Source of the DNA: Armatimonadota bacterium
GTDB taxonomy: Bacteria > Armatimonadota > UBA5829
NCBI GenBank assembly: GCA_023474015.1
Contig: JAMCYN010000079.1
Coordinates: 1 to 29,410 of the forward strand
Direction: 5' to 3'
Length of the DNA stretch: 29,410 bases
Part shown: one piece after another, positions 1 to 8,064 of the stretch
Position numbering within the stretch: the stretch's first letter is position 1
How the letters are laid out: each line of letters starts with the position of its first letter
Program-made: the position numbers and the translations under genes
Notes under the pieces: model-generated
What the model was told of the DNA's origin: nothing
Database searches by the model: none
The model's input: only the letters and a program-made list of their open reading frames with translations

Positions 1-56
1 TCCAGAATACATACCTGGATGAACGACTTGTGTACATCCAATCCGCCGTATTTCAT
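1..56 (-). CDS. IS110-family transposase, N-terminal fragment cut by the window edge
   Basis: Reading the minus strand from the ATG at 56 gives MKYGGLDVHKSFIQVCIL before the window ends. The G(L/I)DVHK start with a following F/I-Q-V strand is the hallmark of the DEDD RuvC-like domain of IS110-family transposases; the aspartate in GLDVHK is the first catalytic acid. A GGAGG ribosome binding site lies at 66-70, eight to nine bases upstream. Only 18 codons are visible, so intactness and subgroup (IS110 or IS1111) cannot be judged. The element lies just downstream of the c-di-GMP gene that ends at 138, so it landed between genes. Confidence 0.75.
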   Translation of the reverse strand, partial: MKYGGLDVHKSFIQVCIL

Positions 57-59
57 TTT

Positions 60-112
60 GGCTGACCTCCTCTAAGGTTTATTACTTCTAATGCATCCTT
101 AGAGGGTCAGCC
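60..112 (-). promoter_or_regulatory. Hairpin sequestering the transposase ribosome binding site
   Basis: Arms 60-77 and 97-112 are an imperfect inverted repeat that differs only by a 2-base bulge, around a loop of about 19 nt. On the transposase strand the 3' arm contains the GGAGG site, so in RNA reading in from upstream the site would be base-paired. Insertion sequences commonly use this device to block translation from transcripts that enter from outside. It could also be part of the element's terminal or guide-RNA structure. The pairing is seen; the role is inferred. Confidence 0.6.
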
Positions 113-137
113 ATCTCATTACTTCACCGGCAGACTT

Positions 138-2120
138 TCAGGCCGCCTTGCGGGCCTTTGCGATGACGCTCATGACGAACTTCTCTACCAGATCGGGATC
201 AAACTGTTTTCCGGCCCCCGCCCTCAATTCGATCAGCGCCGCTTCTACCGACATCGCCCTGCGGTATGGCCTGTCGGAGGTCATTGCGTCGAAAGCATCG
301 GCAATTGCCATGATTCGGGCTATGAGCGGGATCTGCTCGCCGACCAGACCGTTGGGGTAGCCCGCGCCGTCCCATCGTTCGTGGTGAAACAGAATCGCGG
401 GAATGATCGCGTCGAGGTGAGGCGCTCTTTGCAGGATATTGCCTCCCATCGACGGGTGTTGGTTGATGGTGTCACGTTCTTCTCTGCTCAGCGCGCCGGC
501 CTTGTTTAGTATGCTGTCCGGCACGCCGATCTTGCCCAGGTCATGCAGAAGCCCGGCGATGCCGATCACGTCGCGGAAGTCGTCGTCCATTCCCGCGGCA
601 TCGGCGACCTGGAGCGCATAGTCGGCCACCCGTTCGGAGTGCCCGCAAGTATATCGGTCCTTGGCGTCCACGGCGGCGGCCAGCGAGTGCACGACCGTGC
701 TGTTGGGATCGTGCAGCACCTGGTAGAGCTCATTCGGGTCCACGTGGCCGTCCCCCGCGAACACCGGATCATAGGAACAGACGCTGTTGCGCTGAATGTG
801 CTTGGCTCGGCACAGGGCGATGTCCGCCGCCATAATGAGGCCGTCCTTAAGAGTCTGATCTTCGGGGTATGAGGCTATTCCTATCGTTACGCTCAGGTGC
901 ACTACCTGCCGGCCATCGGGCACGAAGCCTGCGGACAAAAACTCATTCACCGGCACCGCCACGAACTCGTGATCTTCCACGGCTTTACGCACGTTCTCGG
1001 CCGCCACCACGGCGGCTTCTCTGTTGGTTTCGGGGAGTATGATGGTGAACTCGTCTCCGCCGTATCTGGAAACCACGTCGATTTGCCTCACGCTCTCTCG
1101 CAGCACATTGGCCAACTGGCGGATGACGCTGTTTCCCACCGGGTGTCCGAGGGTGTCGTTTACCGACTTGAACCTGTCCAGGTCGATCATCATGACTGAA
1201 ACATGCCGCTTGTAACGCTTGGCGCGCTCGATTTCATCCCCGAGCCGCTCGTGGAAGTACATGTGGTTGTAGAGTCCGGTCGGCATGTCGTGCGAAGTGG
1301 CTTCCATCAGTCGATCCCGGCTATCCTTGAGCCCGGATATCATCGAGTTGAATGATTCCGCGAACGCGCAGACCTCATCGGAGCCCGACACTTCCACCTG
1401 GAACTCCAAATCGCCGTCCTTGACCCTGTTCGCGGCGGTGCTGAATACGCGTACGGTCTTGAGGGCGGCTCTTGTTGTGGCGAGGCCGAGCGCAACGGCC
1501 AGAAACAGGGCTATGAAGACATTTCGCACCGCAGTGTCGCGAAGTGCGGCTAGCTCCACACCAAGTTGCTTCGCCGACATGTCCAGCCCCACGATTGCAT
1601 CCACGTTGCCTCGGGCATCCCGGATAGGAGCGTAGCCCGACAGCCAGATGCCCCACTTGTCCTGGGTGAGTTCCTTGTCGGCCGTGGCTCCGGTAAACGA
1701 TTTCAACAGTTCGGGGCATTTCTTCGCGTCGAACTCATCGCCAACGTGAGACATAAGCTCGGAGTCGGTTTCCGCGTCGACGACAAACTGCAATATACCC
1801 GGCTTGCCGGTCTTGCGCATGGTGTATACATAGCGAATCTTGGGGTTGGCTGCCTTTGCGGCGGCAAGAATTGCCCTGATCTTTCGATAATCCGAGGAGC
1901 TTTCATTGCCTCGCGTCTTGATGCGATAGTGGGTCTCGGCGTTGACCTGTGAGGAAATCGTGGCGGCGACGGCGGCAAGCTGTTCACGCACCCGTTCTCT
2001 CAGCGCGTGGCCGGCCTCGATGTAGAGTATTCCACTGGCTACGAGCGAAGTTGCGAATGCCAGACCGGCACACGCCAGAAATATCTTGATGGCTAAAGGC
2101 AACCGCGTCCGGATTGTCAT
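138..2120 (-). CDS. Membrane GGDEF and HD-GYP c-di-GMP signalling protein
   Basis: The 660-residue product has a TM helix at about 10-33, an extracytoplasmic Cache-like sensor at about 35-195, a second TM at about 198-216, HAMP at about 217-268, GGDEF at about 275-445 and HD-GYP at about 475-655. The diguanylate cyclase site GGDEF is at 354-358, with an inhibitory RxxD site (RQID) ending five residues before it. The HD-GYP part keeps HDLGK at 526-530 and HHE..DG.GYP at 579-588, so both synthesis and hydrolysis of c-di-GMP look possible. The GGDEF domain has a small insertion at about 385-410. The stop is TGA. No strong ribosome binding site precedes the ATG. The gene is alone, with a 229-bp gap from rdgB upstream. 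Confidence 0.93.
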   Translation of the reverse strand: MTIRTRLPLAIKIFLACAGLAFATSLVASGILYIEAGHALRERVREQLAAVAATISSQVNAETHYRIKTRGNESSSDYRKIRAILAAAKAANPKIRYVYTMRKTGKPGILQFVVDAETDSELMSHVGDEFDAKKCPELLKSFTGATADKELTQDKWGIWLSGYAPIRDARGNVDAIVGLDMSAKQLGVELAALRDTAVRNVFIALFLAVALGLATTRAALKTVRVFSTAANRVKDGDLEFQVEVSGSDEVCAFAESFNSMISGLKDSRDRLMEATSHDMPTGLYNHMYFHERLGDEIERAKRYKRHVSVMMIDLDRFKSVNDTLGHPVGNSVIRQLANVLRESVRQIDVVSRYGGDEFTIILPETNREAAVVAAENVRKAVEDHEFVAVPVNEFLSAGFVPDGRQVVHLSVTIGIASYPEDQTLKDGLIMAADIALCRAKHIQRNSVCSYDPVFAGDGHVDPNELYQVLHDPNSTVVHSLAAAVDAKDRYTCGHSERVADYALQVADAAGMDDDFRDVIGIAGLLHDLGKIGVPDSILNKAGALSREERDTINQHPSMGGNILQRAPHLDAIIPAILFHHERWDGAGYPNGLVGEQIPLIARIMAIADAFDAMTSDRPYRRAMSVEAALIELRAGAGKQFDPDLVEKFVMSVIAKARKAA

Positions 2121-2305
2121 AGGCTTCTGCTAATAGCCGTTGAATGTCATTCATACCCGATCAATTTCCGCTCACGCGAGGCGGCTATCATTCAGATTTA
2201 TACCACTAATGAAAACCTGAGCGATATATAAACTTTTCACCCTGGAGGGTGATTTGGGTTGGGGCGCGGACGAGGCTCAAGCCTGGTCCACAAGTAGCTT
2301 CCCGA

Positions 2306-2332
2306 TCGGGCGCGATTTGCAATCGCGCCCGA
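2306..2332 (-). terminator. Perfect 12-bp hairpin downstream of rdgB
   Basis: Bases 2306-2317 pair perfectly with 2321-2332 around a 3-nt loop, 18 bases beyond the rdgB stop. This suits a transcript end for the rph-rdgB run, but no T tract follows on the minus strand, so a classical intrinsic terminator is not shown. A second short stem, TCACCC/GGGTGA, lies at 2236-2251. I see no gene in the rest of 2121-2349. Confidence 0.4.
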
Positions 2333-2349
2333 AACAGAATCCCCGGCTG

Positions 2350-2937
2350 TCACACTGCTTCCAGGAGTAGCTTCCTGGCCTGTTCCAAAGCCCTGCCTCG
2401 ATGCGAGATTGCGTTTTTTTCCTCGGGGGTGAGTTCGGCCATGTGTTTGCCGAGTTCGGGGATGTAGAATACGGGGTCGTAACCGAAGCCGTTCGCGCCC
2501 TTCGGCTCGTGTGCGATGATCCCCTCGACCGTGCCTTCGCAAGTCCGTACGGAGCCGTCAGGCTCGGCAATTGCTATCGCGCATCTGAACCGGGCTGTGC
2601 GAAGATCGTCCGGAACGTCTTTCATCAGTTGGAGCAGCTTGGAGTTGCGTTCGGGATCGCTCGGTGCAAACCGGCTGGAGTAGACCCCCGGCGCGCCGCC
2701 CAGGGCATCGACTTCCAGCCCGGAATCGTCGGCCAGTGTCAGCTCGCCCGTGAACGCGGCGTAGGCTTTAGCCTTGATTGCGGCATTCTCGGCGAAAGTC
2801 GATCCCGTCTCCTCGACCTCGGGCGCATCGGGATAATCGGCGAGCGACACGATCTCATAGGGCATATCAGCCAGAATCCGCCCCATCTCGCGCGCTTTAC
2901 CGGGGTTCTTGGTTGCGATTAGTAGGCGTCGGCTCAT
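2350..2937 (-). CDS. rdgB: XTP/dITP diphosphatase (non-canonical purine NTP pyrophosphatase)
   Basis: The product removes dITP, XTP and similar damaged purine nucleotides from the pool by hydrolysis to the monophosphate. The N-terminus (LLIATKNPGKAREM) is the family's T-x-N-x-x-K substrate motif; further motifs are the central LADDSGLEVDALGGAPGVYS and the C-terminal GFGYDPVF...ISHRG. The frame stays open upstream to 3024, but those codons come from a palindromic repeat, so the start is placed at the ATG at 2937, giving 195 residues, the usual family length. It follows rph in the same direction, an order seen in many bacteria. Confidence 0.93.
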   Translation of the reverse strand: MSRRLLIATKNPGKAREMGRILADMPYEIVSLADYPDAPEVEETGSTFAENAAIKAKAYAAFTGELTLADDSGLEVDALGGAPGVYSSRFAPSDPERNSKLLQLMKDVPDDLRTARFRCAIAIAEPDGSVRTCEGTVEGIIAHEPKGANGFGYDPVFYIPELGKHMAELTPEEKNAISHRGRALEQARKLLLEAV

Positions 2938-2946
2938 CTTTGGACC

Positions 2947-3032
2947 AATGCAGAATGAAGAATGCAGAATGCAGAATGACCTATGATTGAGAGGTCCCTT
3001 CATTCTGCATTCTGCAATCTGCATTCTTCATT
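2947..3032. repeat. TGCAGAA-heptamer palindromic element, copy A
   Basis: Left arm 2947-2981 and right arm about 2993-3032 are reverse complements built from reiterated GAATGCA heptamers, with a central GACCT...AGGTC and a short variable loop. It fills nearly the whole rph-rdgB gap and touches the rph stop codon. Related copies are at 10418, 14079 and 17592. Transcripts across it would fold into a long hairpin. Confidence 0.85.
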
Positions 3033-3756
3033 ACAATATGTCCGCCATCTTCTCCTTGATAAGCTTGGTCAACTCCGTCGTGCCCTTGGTGGCCAGGTCG
3101 AGAAGATTATTGAAGCGGTTACGGGTGAATGGTGCGCCTTCGGCGGTTGATTGCACCTCTATAATCCTGCCGGAGGCGGTCATGACAACGTTCATGTCCA
3201 CGGATGCGTTCGAGTCCTCTTTATAGTTGAGGTCCAGAAGCTCCTCGCTCATTACGACGCCAACGCTGATCGCCGCGATCAGGTCGGTGTACGGCAGCTT
3301 CTTCACGATGCCATCTTTCTTCATCAGCGCGCAGGCGTCCAGATATGCTATGAACGCGCCTGTGATCGAGGCTGTGCGGGTGCCGCCGTCCGCCTGGATG
3401 ACGTCGCAGTCCAGCCACACCGTCCGCTCGCCGAACGCGCCCATATCGGCCACCGAGCGGATGGACCGCCCCACCAGCCGCTGAATCTCCTGGCTGCGGC
3501 CGTTGATCTGCCCCTTGGCGATGTCGCGCGTGGTTCGGGTCTCGCAAGACCTCGGGAGCATGCCATATTCGGCGGTGACCCATCCCTGGCCCGTGTTCTT
3601 GAGAAACGGCGGAACCTTGTCCTCGATGGACGCGGTGCATATCACCTTCGTATCGCCCATCTCTATGAGGCAACTCCCCTCGGCATATTTGTTGAAGCTG
3701 CGAGTTATCTTAACTGATCTAAGTTGATCGCCTGCGCGACCGTCAAGACGGATCAT
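3031..3756 (-). CDS. rph: Ribonuclease PH
   Basis: This is a phosphorolytic 3'-5' exoribonuclease that trims the 3' end of tRNA precursors. The 241-residue length is standard. Family signatures visible are the N-terminal R.DGR..DQLR, the [15 protein letters not shown] segment that carries phosphate-binding arginines, and the [16 protein letters not shown] segment with the conserved aspartates of the metal site. The ATG at 3756 has GGAG about 11 bases upstream. The stop codon is immediately followed by the palindromic repeat that separates it from rdgB. The upstream 303-bp gap to murI holds an inverted-repeat element, so rph may have its own promoter. Confidence 0.95.
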   Translation of the reverse strand: MIRLDGRAGDQLRSVKITRSFNKYAEGSCLIEMGDTKVICTASIEDKVPPFLKNTGQGWVTAEYGMLPRSCETRTTRDIAKGQINGRSQEIQRLVGRSIRSVADMGAFGERTVWLDCDVIQADGGTRTASITGAFIAYLDACALMKKDGIVKKLPYTDLIAAISVGVVMSEELLDLNYKEDSNASVDMNVVMTASGRIIEVQSTAEGAPFTRNRFNNLLDLATKGTTELTKLIKEKMADIL

Positions 3757-3860
3757 CTATGCTATGTCTCCTGATTAGATTTCAGATTGGGGATTCGCCA
3801 GCGGCGTTTCCCAACCCTGCAATCGTCTACTGACGTTGTAGATGTCATGCGAACGTCGAA

Positions 3861-3968
3861 GTCTTGTCATGCTGAGTGCAGCGAAGCATCTGCTTTGAAC
3901 TGAATGCATACATTACCGCCAAGGGCTAAAAGCAGATCCTTCGTCGTTCCTCCTCAGGATGACAAGAC
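3861..3968. repeat. Inverted-repeat element in the murI-rph gap
   Basis: Arms 3861-3894 and 3930-3968 are imperfect reverse complements. Each begins or ends with GTCTTGTCAT and carries a CTGAG...CGAAG.ATCTGC core. This GTCATCCTGAG..GAAG.ATCTG motif is one I recognise as a dispersed intergenic repeat in several bacterial phyla. The flanking parts of the 3757-4059 gap show no gene. Confidence 0.65.
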
Positions 3969-4059
3969 TCGCCACTTCGTACGCAACAAATAAAACACTT
4001 CCCTCGGCAACCAGAAGGCGGTAAACCTACCCGTATATGGAGCTACTGTATTCTCGGCA

Positions 4060-4887
4060 CTACGAAACCTTCACACCAGCACTCAGGTCCACACCCCAAC
4101 GCACGCGCCGCACCGCCTCGATGTGTTTTCCTAGGAATGTACTGCCCAGCGCCGCAAAATCGTCAGTATCGCCGCTTGTGCAGAACTTGTGCGCCTCACG
4201 TAGACTATCGCTCTCCATCCGGCGCTCCTTGAGAATAGCGCCCAGAGCCCGCATAACTTCCTCCGCCGGGTCGACTATCGTGACCTCCGGCCCGGCAGCG
4301 GCCTCTATCGCTCGGCGCAGGAATGGGTAATGAGTGCAACCCAGGATAATGGTCGTGCACCCTTCGCGAGTGAGCGAGGCGACATAATCTCTCGCGGCGG
4401 CCTCGGCCTCTTCACTGTCCGCCTTGCCCGACTCCACGAGCGGCACGAACTTCGGACACGGCTGCTGGACCACTCGGCCTTCCGGGCACAGCGCGGTTAT
4501 CGCGCGTTCGTAGGCCCCGCTCTTCACCGTGCCGGTGGTGGCCAGCACTCCGATGGGCCTCCCGCATGCGATGCTCACGGCGGCCTTTGCGCCCGGCTCG
4601 ATCATTCCAAGAATAGGGACCCCCGGGTGGCGCTCCCGAGCTGCGCCGAGGGCAACGGCGCTCGACATATTGCACGCCATCACCACCGCCTTGGCTCCGT
4701 TGTCGATCAGAAAAGAGGTAATATCAAGCGCGAAGCCCCGGATTTCATCCAGGGGCCTCTCGCCGTAGGGCACGTGCGCGTTGTCCGCGAAGTAGATAAT
4801 GCGCTCTTCCGGGAGGGCCTCAATTATCCGACGGGCCACGCTCAGGCCCCCCAGCCCGGAATCGAATACTCCAATCGGTGATGTCAA
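4060..4887 (-). CDS. murI: Glutamate racemase
   Basis: Interconverts L- and D-glutamate in the cytoplasm and so supplies D-glutamate for peptidoglycan. The IGVFDSGLGGLSV start carries the conserved aspartate (residue 9). The two catalytic cysteines are C72 in ACNMSSA and C184 in GCTHYP. The first motif has M where the family usually has T (CNT). The best start is TTG at 4887, four bases after the GerMN stop, giving 275 residues with the usual short N-terminus. An ATG at 4956 would add 23 non-conserved residues and overlap the preceding gene by about 65 bases. The close spacing implies translational coupling in an amidase-GerMN-murI operon. Confidence 0.92.
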   Translation of the reverse strand: MTSPIGVFDSGLGGLSVARRIIEALPEERIIYFADNAHVPYGERPLDEIRGFALDITSFLIDNGAKAVVMACNMSSAVALGAARERHPGVPILGMIEPGAKAAVSIACGRPIGVLATTGTVKSGAYERAITALCPEGRVVQQPCPKFVPLVESGKADSEEAEAAARDYVASLTREGCTTIILGCTHYPFLRRAIEAAAGPEVTIVDPAEEVMRALGAILKERRMESDSLREAHKFCTSGDTDDFAALGSTFLGKHIEAVRRVRWGVDLSAGVKVS

Positions 4888-4891
4888 CTTC

Positions 4892-5494
4892 TTACTTGCC
4901 CGGCTTGAGCATGGTGGAATCCGCAGTGATGGGGTCCGTAAGCTCGAAATGTCCACCCAGCGTTTCAGCCGTATTCCCTTCTACCAGAATCCTTACTTTC
5001 TTGACTTCCCCACCACTGTTATGAACGAGCGTATGGGCGATAGAGTTTAACGTAAGGGCTTCCTGATCCACCCCCCCCGAAAAATTGTCCGTAAACTCCT
5101 TACTGAAGTCCACCGTAGCAATGCCGCCTTTGATCTTAATCGGGGACAGCAACCTCGTCCCGGGCGAAACCAGATCAGCCGCTGCTCCCTTCTCCGCGCT
5201 GGCGGCTATGAGGGCATCGATGGCCGCATCAAGTATACCACCTTTGGCGTCGGTCCTTCTAGTCGTAGGCGCAAGAAGTGGGCCCTGCTTGGTGATCACC
5301 GGCAGGTAGATAGTAACCTCCCGGCCCGCCGGTGCCGGCTTAGAGGTCAACGGCATCTCTTTCACCTGCCGCACCGTGACTTTCGCGCGCCCCTTGGTGA
5401 AGTAATAATAAGACCCCGCGCATGCCGCCGCGAATGCGATTATGCATAGCGCTACTAACAGCCCGGCGCTTGATTTCTTCTTAGCTTTTGCCAT
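4892..5494 (-). CDS. Membrane-anchored GerMN-domain protein
   Basis: The 200-residue product has a lysine-rich N-terminus, one TM helix at about 10-33 and an extracytoplasmic GerMN domain at about 60-190. Recognisable parts are the VTIYLPV strand, the ALIAAS...GAA..LVSPGTRLL segment, GIATVDFS.EF and LTLNSIAHTLV. GerMN domains occur in the spore germination protein GerM and in lipoproteins linked to cell-wall processes in non-sporulating bacteria. It lies between an amidase (3-base gap) and murI (4-base gap), which points to a wall-related role. Its presence alone does not show sporulation. Confidence 0.85.
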   Translation of the reverse strand: MAKAKKKSSAGLLVALCIIAFAAACAGSYYYFTKGRAKVTVRQVKEMPLTSKPAPAGREVTIYLPVITKQGPLLAPTTRRTDAKGGILDAAIDALIAASAEKGAAADLVSPGTRLLSPIKIKGGIATVDFSKEFTDNFSGGVDQEALTLNSIAHTLVHNSGGEVKKVRILVEGNTAETLGGHFELTDPITADSTMLKPGK

Positions 5495-5497
5495 TAT

Positions 5498-7132
5498 CTA
5501 TTGCCCCTGTTTGCCTTCGACGTACTCTTTAAGCCCAGCAACAATCCCCTGCGCCAGCTTCTTCCGATAATTGGAATCGAGCAGCCTGGCGCAATCCGAA
5601 GAATGATTGATGTATCCGCACTCGACGAGAATCCCAGGGATGCCGCTGCCCTCCAGCCGCCTCAACACGGCCAACCCCGACGCATAGAGAGACCTGTCGC
5701 TGCGCGCGCGCCTGTCGCACATTCCCGTGGTCGCGCATACGCCGTCGTGAACGGCGTAAGCAAGTATTTTCGGGCTCGGCTCCTGAGCATGATAGTAGGT
5801 TTCAATGCCGGTCGAGCTGTTCGGGGAACCGTTGGAGTTGCAATGCAGGCTGATGAAAAAGTCCGCCCCGGCGCCGACCGCCACCTCGGGCCGGGCCGCG
5901 AGACCCATTGCGCGGTCGTCGGAGCGCGTCATTATTACCTGGGCGCCGTCGTGCTTCAGCGCATCGGCGAGCGCCTGGGCCAGCTTCAGATTGACGTTCT
6001 TCTCCGAAACGCCGTTGCATTGCGCGCCGCCCTGGTTGCCGCCGTGGCCCGGATCGACCACTATCAGCTTCTCCGACAGCTTCCCGCCTGACTTGTCCGG
6101 CGGCCTCACGCTGACCGTGATCGCCGAGTCCTCGACCCGGATATCGGATACCATCAGCCGCTTGAGGCTAAGCTCCAGCCTGGCTTTCGGAGGCTCGACC
6201 GAGTCCTGAACGAGACTCGCGGACTTCAAATTGGGGTGGGAGCCATCATACTTACCCGTCGGGTCGCTGTACGTTCCGCCCGGAAGCGATATGCTTATCT
6301 TTGGGGGGCTCATCGAGAACGCGGCCAACGCGGCCCCTCTGCCGTTGGTGGATATGATCACGTCGAAGCGGCTTGCATTCACTGTATCGATCCGAACGTC
6401 GGTGATGGCGAAAGGCCTCTCCGATTTCCCATTAGGCTTTATCGCGGGCTGCGGGATAGCGGCGTTGGGCAGGTTTTCGGCCACCTTGAGGAGTATCTGT
6501 GAGGCGAGCGCGGCGCTGTCGATTCGATACGGCGCGTTCTTCTTGAGGTCGAGCACCACGCGCGTGTCGGTATCCGTATACTGGCTCATACGCGCCCGTT
6601 CCACTAGCTCTCCTCCGACGTAGACTTCACTGGCCGGGGAGTTGAGCCTGGTGGAACTGAGATCGACAATCAGCCGGGTGTTGCTTGTCCACGCGGTCAC
6701 TTTATAGCTCACCGGCAGCGAGCAGTTGACCTTCAGTGTATCATCAATGAACTCGACGGATTCCAGCCTCGCCAGCATCGTGAACGTGCGCTTCTCGGCG
6801 TCCCAGGTTGCATCCGCCCCGGCGGCCTGAGCGACCTTATCCATGGCAAGCATCTGGCCGCCGTTTACATTCACGGTCTCGATTTCCGAGGTCTTCCCCA
6901 GAGCGGAGGTGACACTTATCTTGCCGCCGGATGATTCGGCCCTGGTGGCTCCGAGGGAATCCAGCACGCTTGTCGGCGCCAGCACGCGCGATCCATCGAA
7001 CACGGGAGCCGGCGCCAGAAACGCCTCCCGGGTACCGATCATCACCCGAACAGGCACAGTCTCGGCACGCGCATATTGCGAGAAGACTATCATGAGGGCA
7101 AACACAAACAAAGCCGCGGTTATTCGCTTCAT
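5498..7132 (-). CDS. Secreted N-acetylmuramoyl-L-alanine amidase with AMIN domains
   Basis: Cleaves the amide bond between muramic acid and the stem peptide in peptidoglycan. From the ATG at 7132 (AAGGA about 10 bases upstream) the 544-residue product has a signal peptide to about residue 23, a copper-amine-oxidase-N-like stalk domain at about 25-105, an AMIN domain at about 110-215, a second AMIN-like stretch at about 240-350 and a C-terminal Amidase_3 domain. Zinc ligands are the H of VDPGHGG, the E of SEKN and the H of SLHCN; the catalytic E is in LVECGYINH. An earlier in-frame ATG at 7162 would add ten residues before the signal peptide. First gene of the wall operon. Confidence 0.94.
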   Translation of the reverse strand: MKRITAALFVFALMIVFSQYARAETVPVRVMIGTREAFLAPAPVFDGSRVLAPTSVLDSLGATRAESSGGKISVTSALGKTSEIETVNVNGGQMLAMDKVAQAAGADATWDAEKRTFTMLARLESVEFIDDTLKVNCSLPVSYKVTAWTSNTRLIVDLSSTRLNSPASEVYVGGELVERARMSQYTDTDTRVVLDLKKNAPYRIDSAALASQILLKVAENLPNAAIPQPAIKPNGKSERPFAITDVRIDTVNASRFDVIISTNGRGAALAAFSMSPPKISISLPGGTYSDPTGKYDGSHPNLKSASLVQDSVEPPKARLELSLKRLMVSDIRVEDSAITVSVRPPDKSGGKLSEKLIVVDPGHGGNQGGAQCNGVSEKNVNLKLAQALADALKHDGAQVIMTRSDDRAMGLAARPEVAVGAGADFFISLHCNSNGSPNSSTGIETYYHAQEPSPKILAYAVHDGVCATTGMCDRRARSDRSLYASGLAVLRRLEGSGIPGILVECGYINHSSDCARLLDSNYRKKLAQGIVAGLKEYVEGKQGQ

Positions 7133-7211
7133 GAGCCATTTCCTTGTAACAACGCGGTCCACGTCCGCCGGACGCGGCGACCGGGCGGATTCTTACAGTC
7201 CCGATGGAGCT

Positions 7212-7240
7212 ATTTTAGAATCTTTGAAATAATAACGCAA
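7212..7240 (-). promoter_or_regulatory. Sigma-70-like promoter of the amidase operon
   Basis: On the minus strand, TTGCGT (7235-7240), a 17-bp spacer and TAAAAT (7212-7217) predict a start near 7205 and a leader of about 70 nt. The leader contains a GC-rich dyad at about 7161-7173. The remaining sequence up to 7411 shows only short stems (7371-7382, 7388-7404) that could end the upstream selenoprotein transcript; no gene is seen there. Confidence 0.55.
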
Positions 7241-7411
7241 GTATTGTGCCGTGGAATAGCGGGGGGGCACACAACACTTATACGTGCGCATACCCTGGCT
7301 GAGCTGAGAGGCGTAGTAACATTTGGCGCGGAAAATCGGGCGGGTCCATCTCACTTATCGATACGAGGTATCTCGCGAGATCAAGTCGCCCGAAGCGAAC
7401 GGGCATTGGGC

Positions 7412-7987
7412 CTAATCCGCGAAAGAGAAGTCCGTCTTTCTGGCCCAGTCGCTGCTCGGATGTTTCGCGCGCAGTTCTTGCCAGCCGTGCTCAAGCTCGG
7501 CGGGATCGTCGGTCGCCCTGTATTTCCCCACCGCCAGCCAGTAATGGTTCTCGGCATTGCGTTCGGGGTGGACGGCGGTGTAGTTCCTGGCATGCTCGAG
7601 CAAATCGATCGCTTTCCGGAAGTTGCCCGAATGCAAATACCGCAAGGCCTTTCCAAGCGAGAACTCCGCTAGGAACGCCTCCGGAGACAGCGCGCCGTAC
7701 GACCGCCGATACTCAACACCGTCAGCGTCCTGAAGCATCATAGTCGGCGTCCAGAACGAGTGATATCTCAACATTGCGCCCGGATCTTCGACAATATTGA
7801 ACTGAACCGGCACGGTAGACTGATTGATTAACCGCGACACGCGCGGGTCGGGATACGTGTTATCACGCACATACCGGCACCCGCCTCACCCAGGGTTGAA
7901 CAAATCAACCAACAAGTCCTTCCCCGTCTCTCTCGCCTCCATACGCGCCTCTTCAAGCGATGTCCTCCAAGTGACTGTTTCTATCAT
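7412..7987 (-). CDS. Thioredoxin-fold selenoprotein (UxxC) with C-terminal helical domain; TGA at 7886-7888 read as Sec
   Basis: From the ATG at 7987, with GGAGG nine bases upstream, the frame runs 33 codons to an in-frame TGA and then continues to a stop at 7412: 191 residues with Sec34. Around the TGA the protein reads LLVDLFNPG-U-GGC-RYVRDNTYPDPRV. The redox motif C-x-x-C of this thioredoxin-like family therefore becomes U34-G-G-C37; the cis-proline of WTP is residue 81. Residues about 105-191 form a TPR-like helical tail (GNFRKAIDLLEHA, ENHYWLAVGKYRA). A strong stem-loop follows the TGA directly. Without recoding, the gene would start at GTG 7870 and lose both the redox centre and its ribosome binding site. 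A nonsense mutation is the alternative, but the intact flanks and the structure argue against it. Divergent from fur. Confidence 0.85.
7843..7884 (-). promoter_or_regulatory. Predicted bacterial SECIS stem-loop for the selenoprotein
   Basis: The element starts one base after the UGA. Pairs are 7879-7884 with 7843-7848 (6 bp), then 7874-7876 with 7849-7851 (3 bp), then 7868-7873 with 7854-7859 (6 bp including one G-U). The apical loop is the 8 nt at 7860-7867, which contains GU; there is a 2-nt bulge on each side. The loop begins 18 nt after the UGA, inside the spacing expected for SelB-dependent decoding in bacteria. The structure was found by eye. Confidence 0.75.
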
Positions 7988-8064
7988 GGGTTCGTCCTCC
8001 CAAACGCGGTGTCTTGTCTCTTCTATTCTTCCCGCAACTCACACGATTCTAAGCTTTGAGAAAC

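Noticed and set aside
2938..3024. N-terminal extension of rdgB (29 codons)
   Set aside because: The codons are a translation of the palindromic repeat, and the family start motif begins directly at the ATG at 2937.
2947..3032. Heptamer palindromes as a CRISPR array
   Set aside because: Units are 7 bp, contiguous, without unique spacers, and no cas genes are present.
4892..7132. Amidase plus GerMN genes as evidence for sporulation
   Set aside because: Both domains are common in non-spore-forming bacteria, and no sporulation-specific gene is in the window.
7886..7888. The in-frame TGA as a sign of a reassigned genetic code or a simple nonsense mutation
   Set aside because: TGA ends other intact genes here (138-140, 8583-8585, 18103-18105), so it is not reassigned. 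Mutation is less likely because reading frame, ribosome binding site and family resemblance are intact on both sides and a SECIS-like stem follows.
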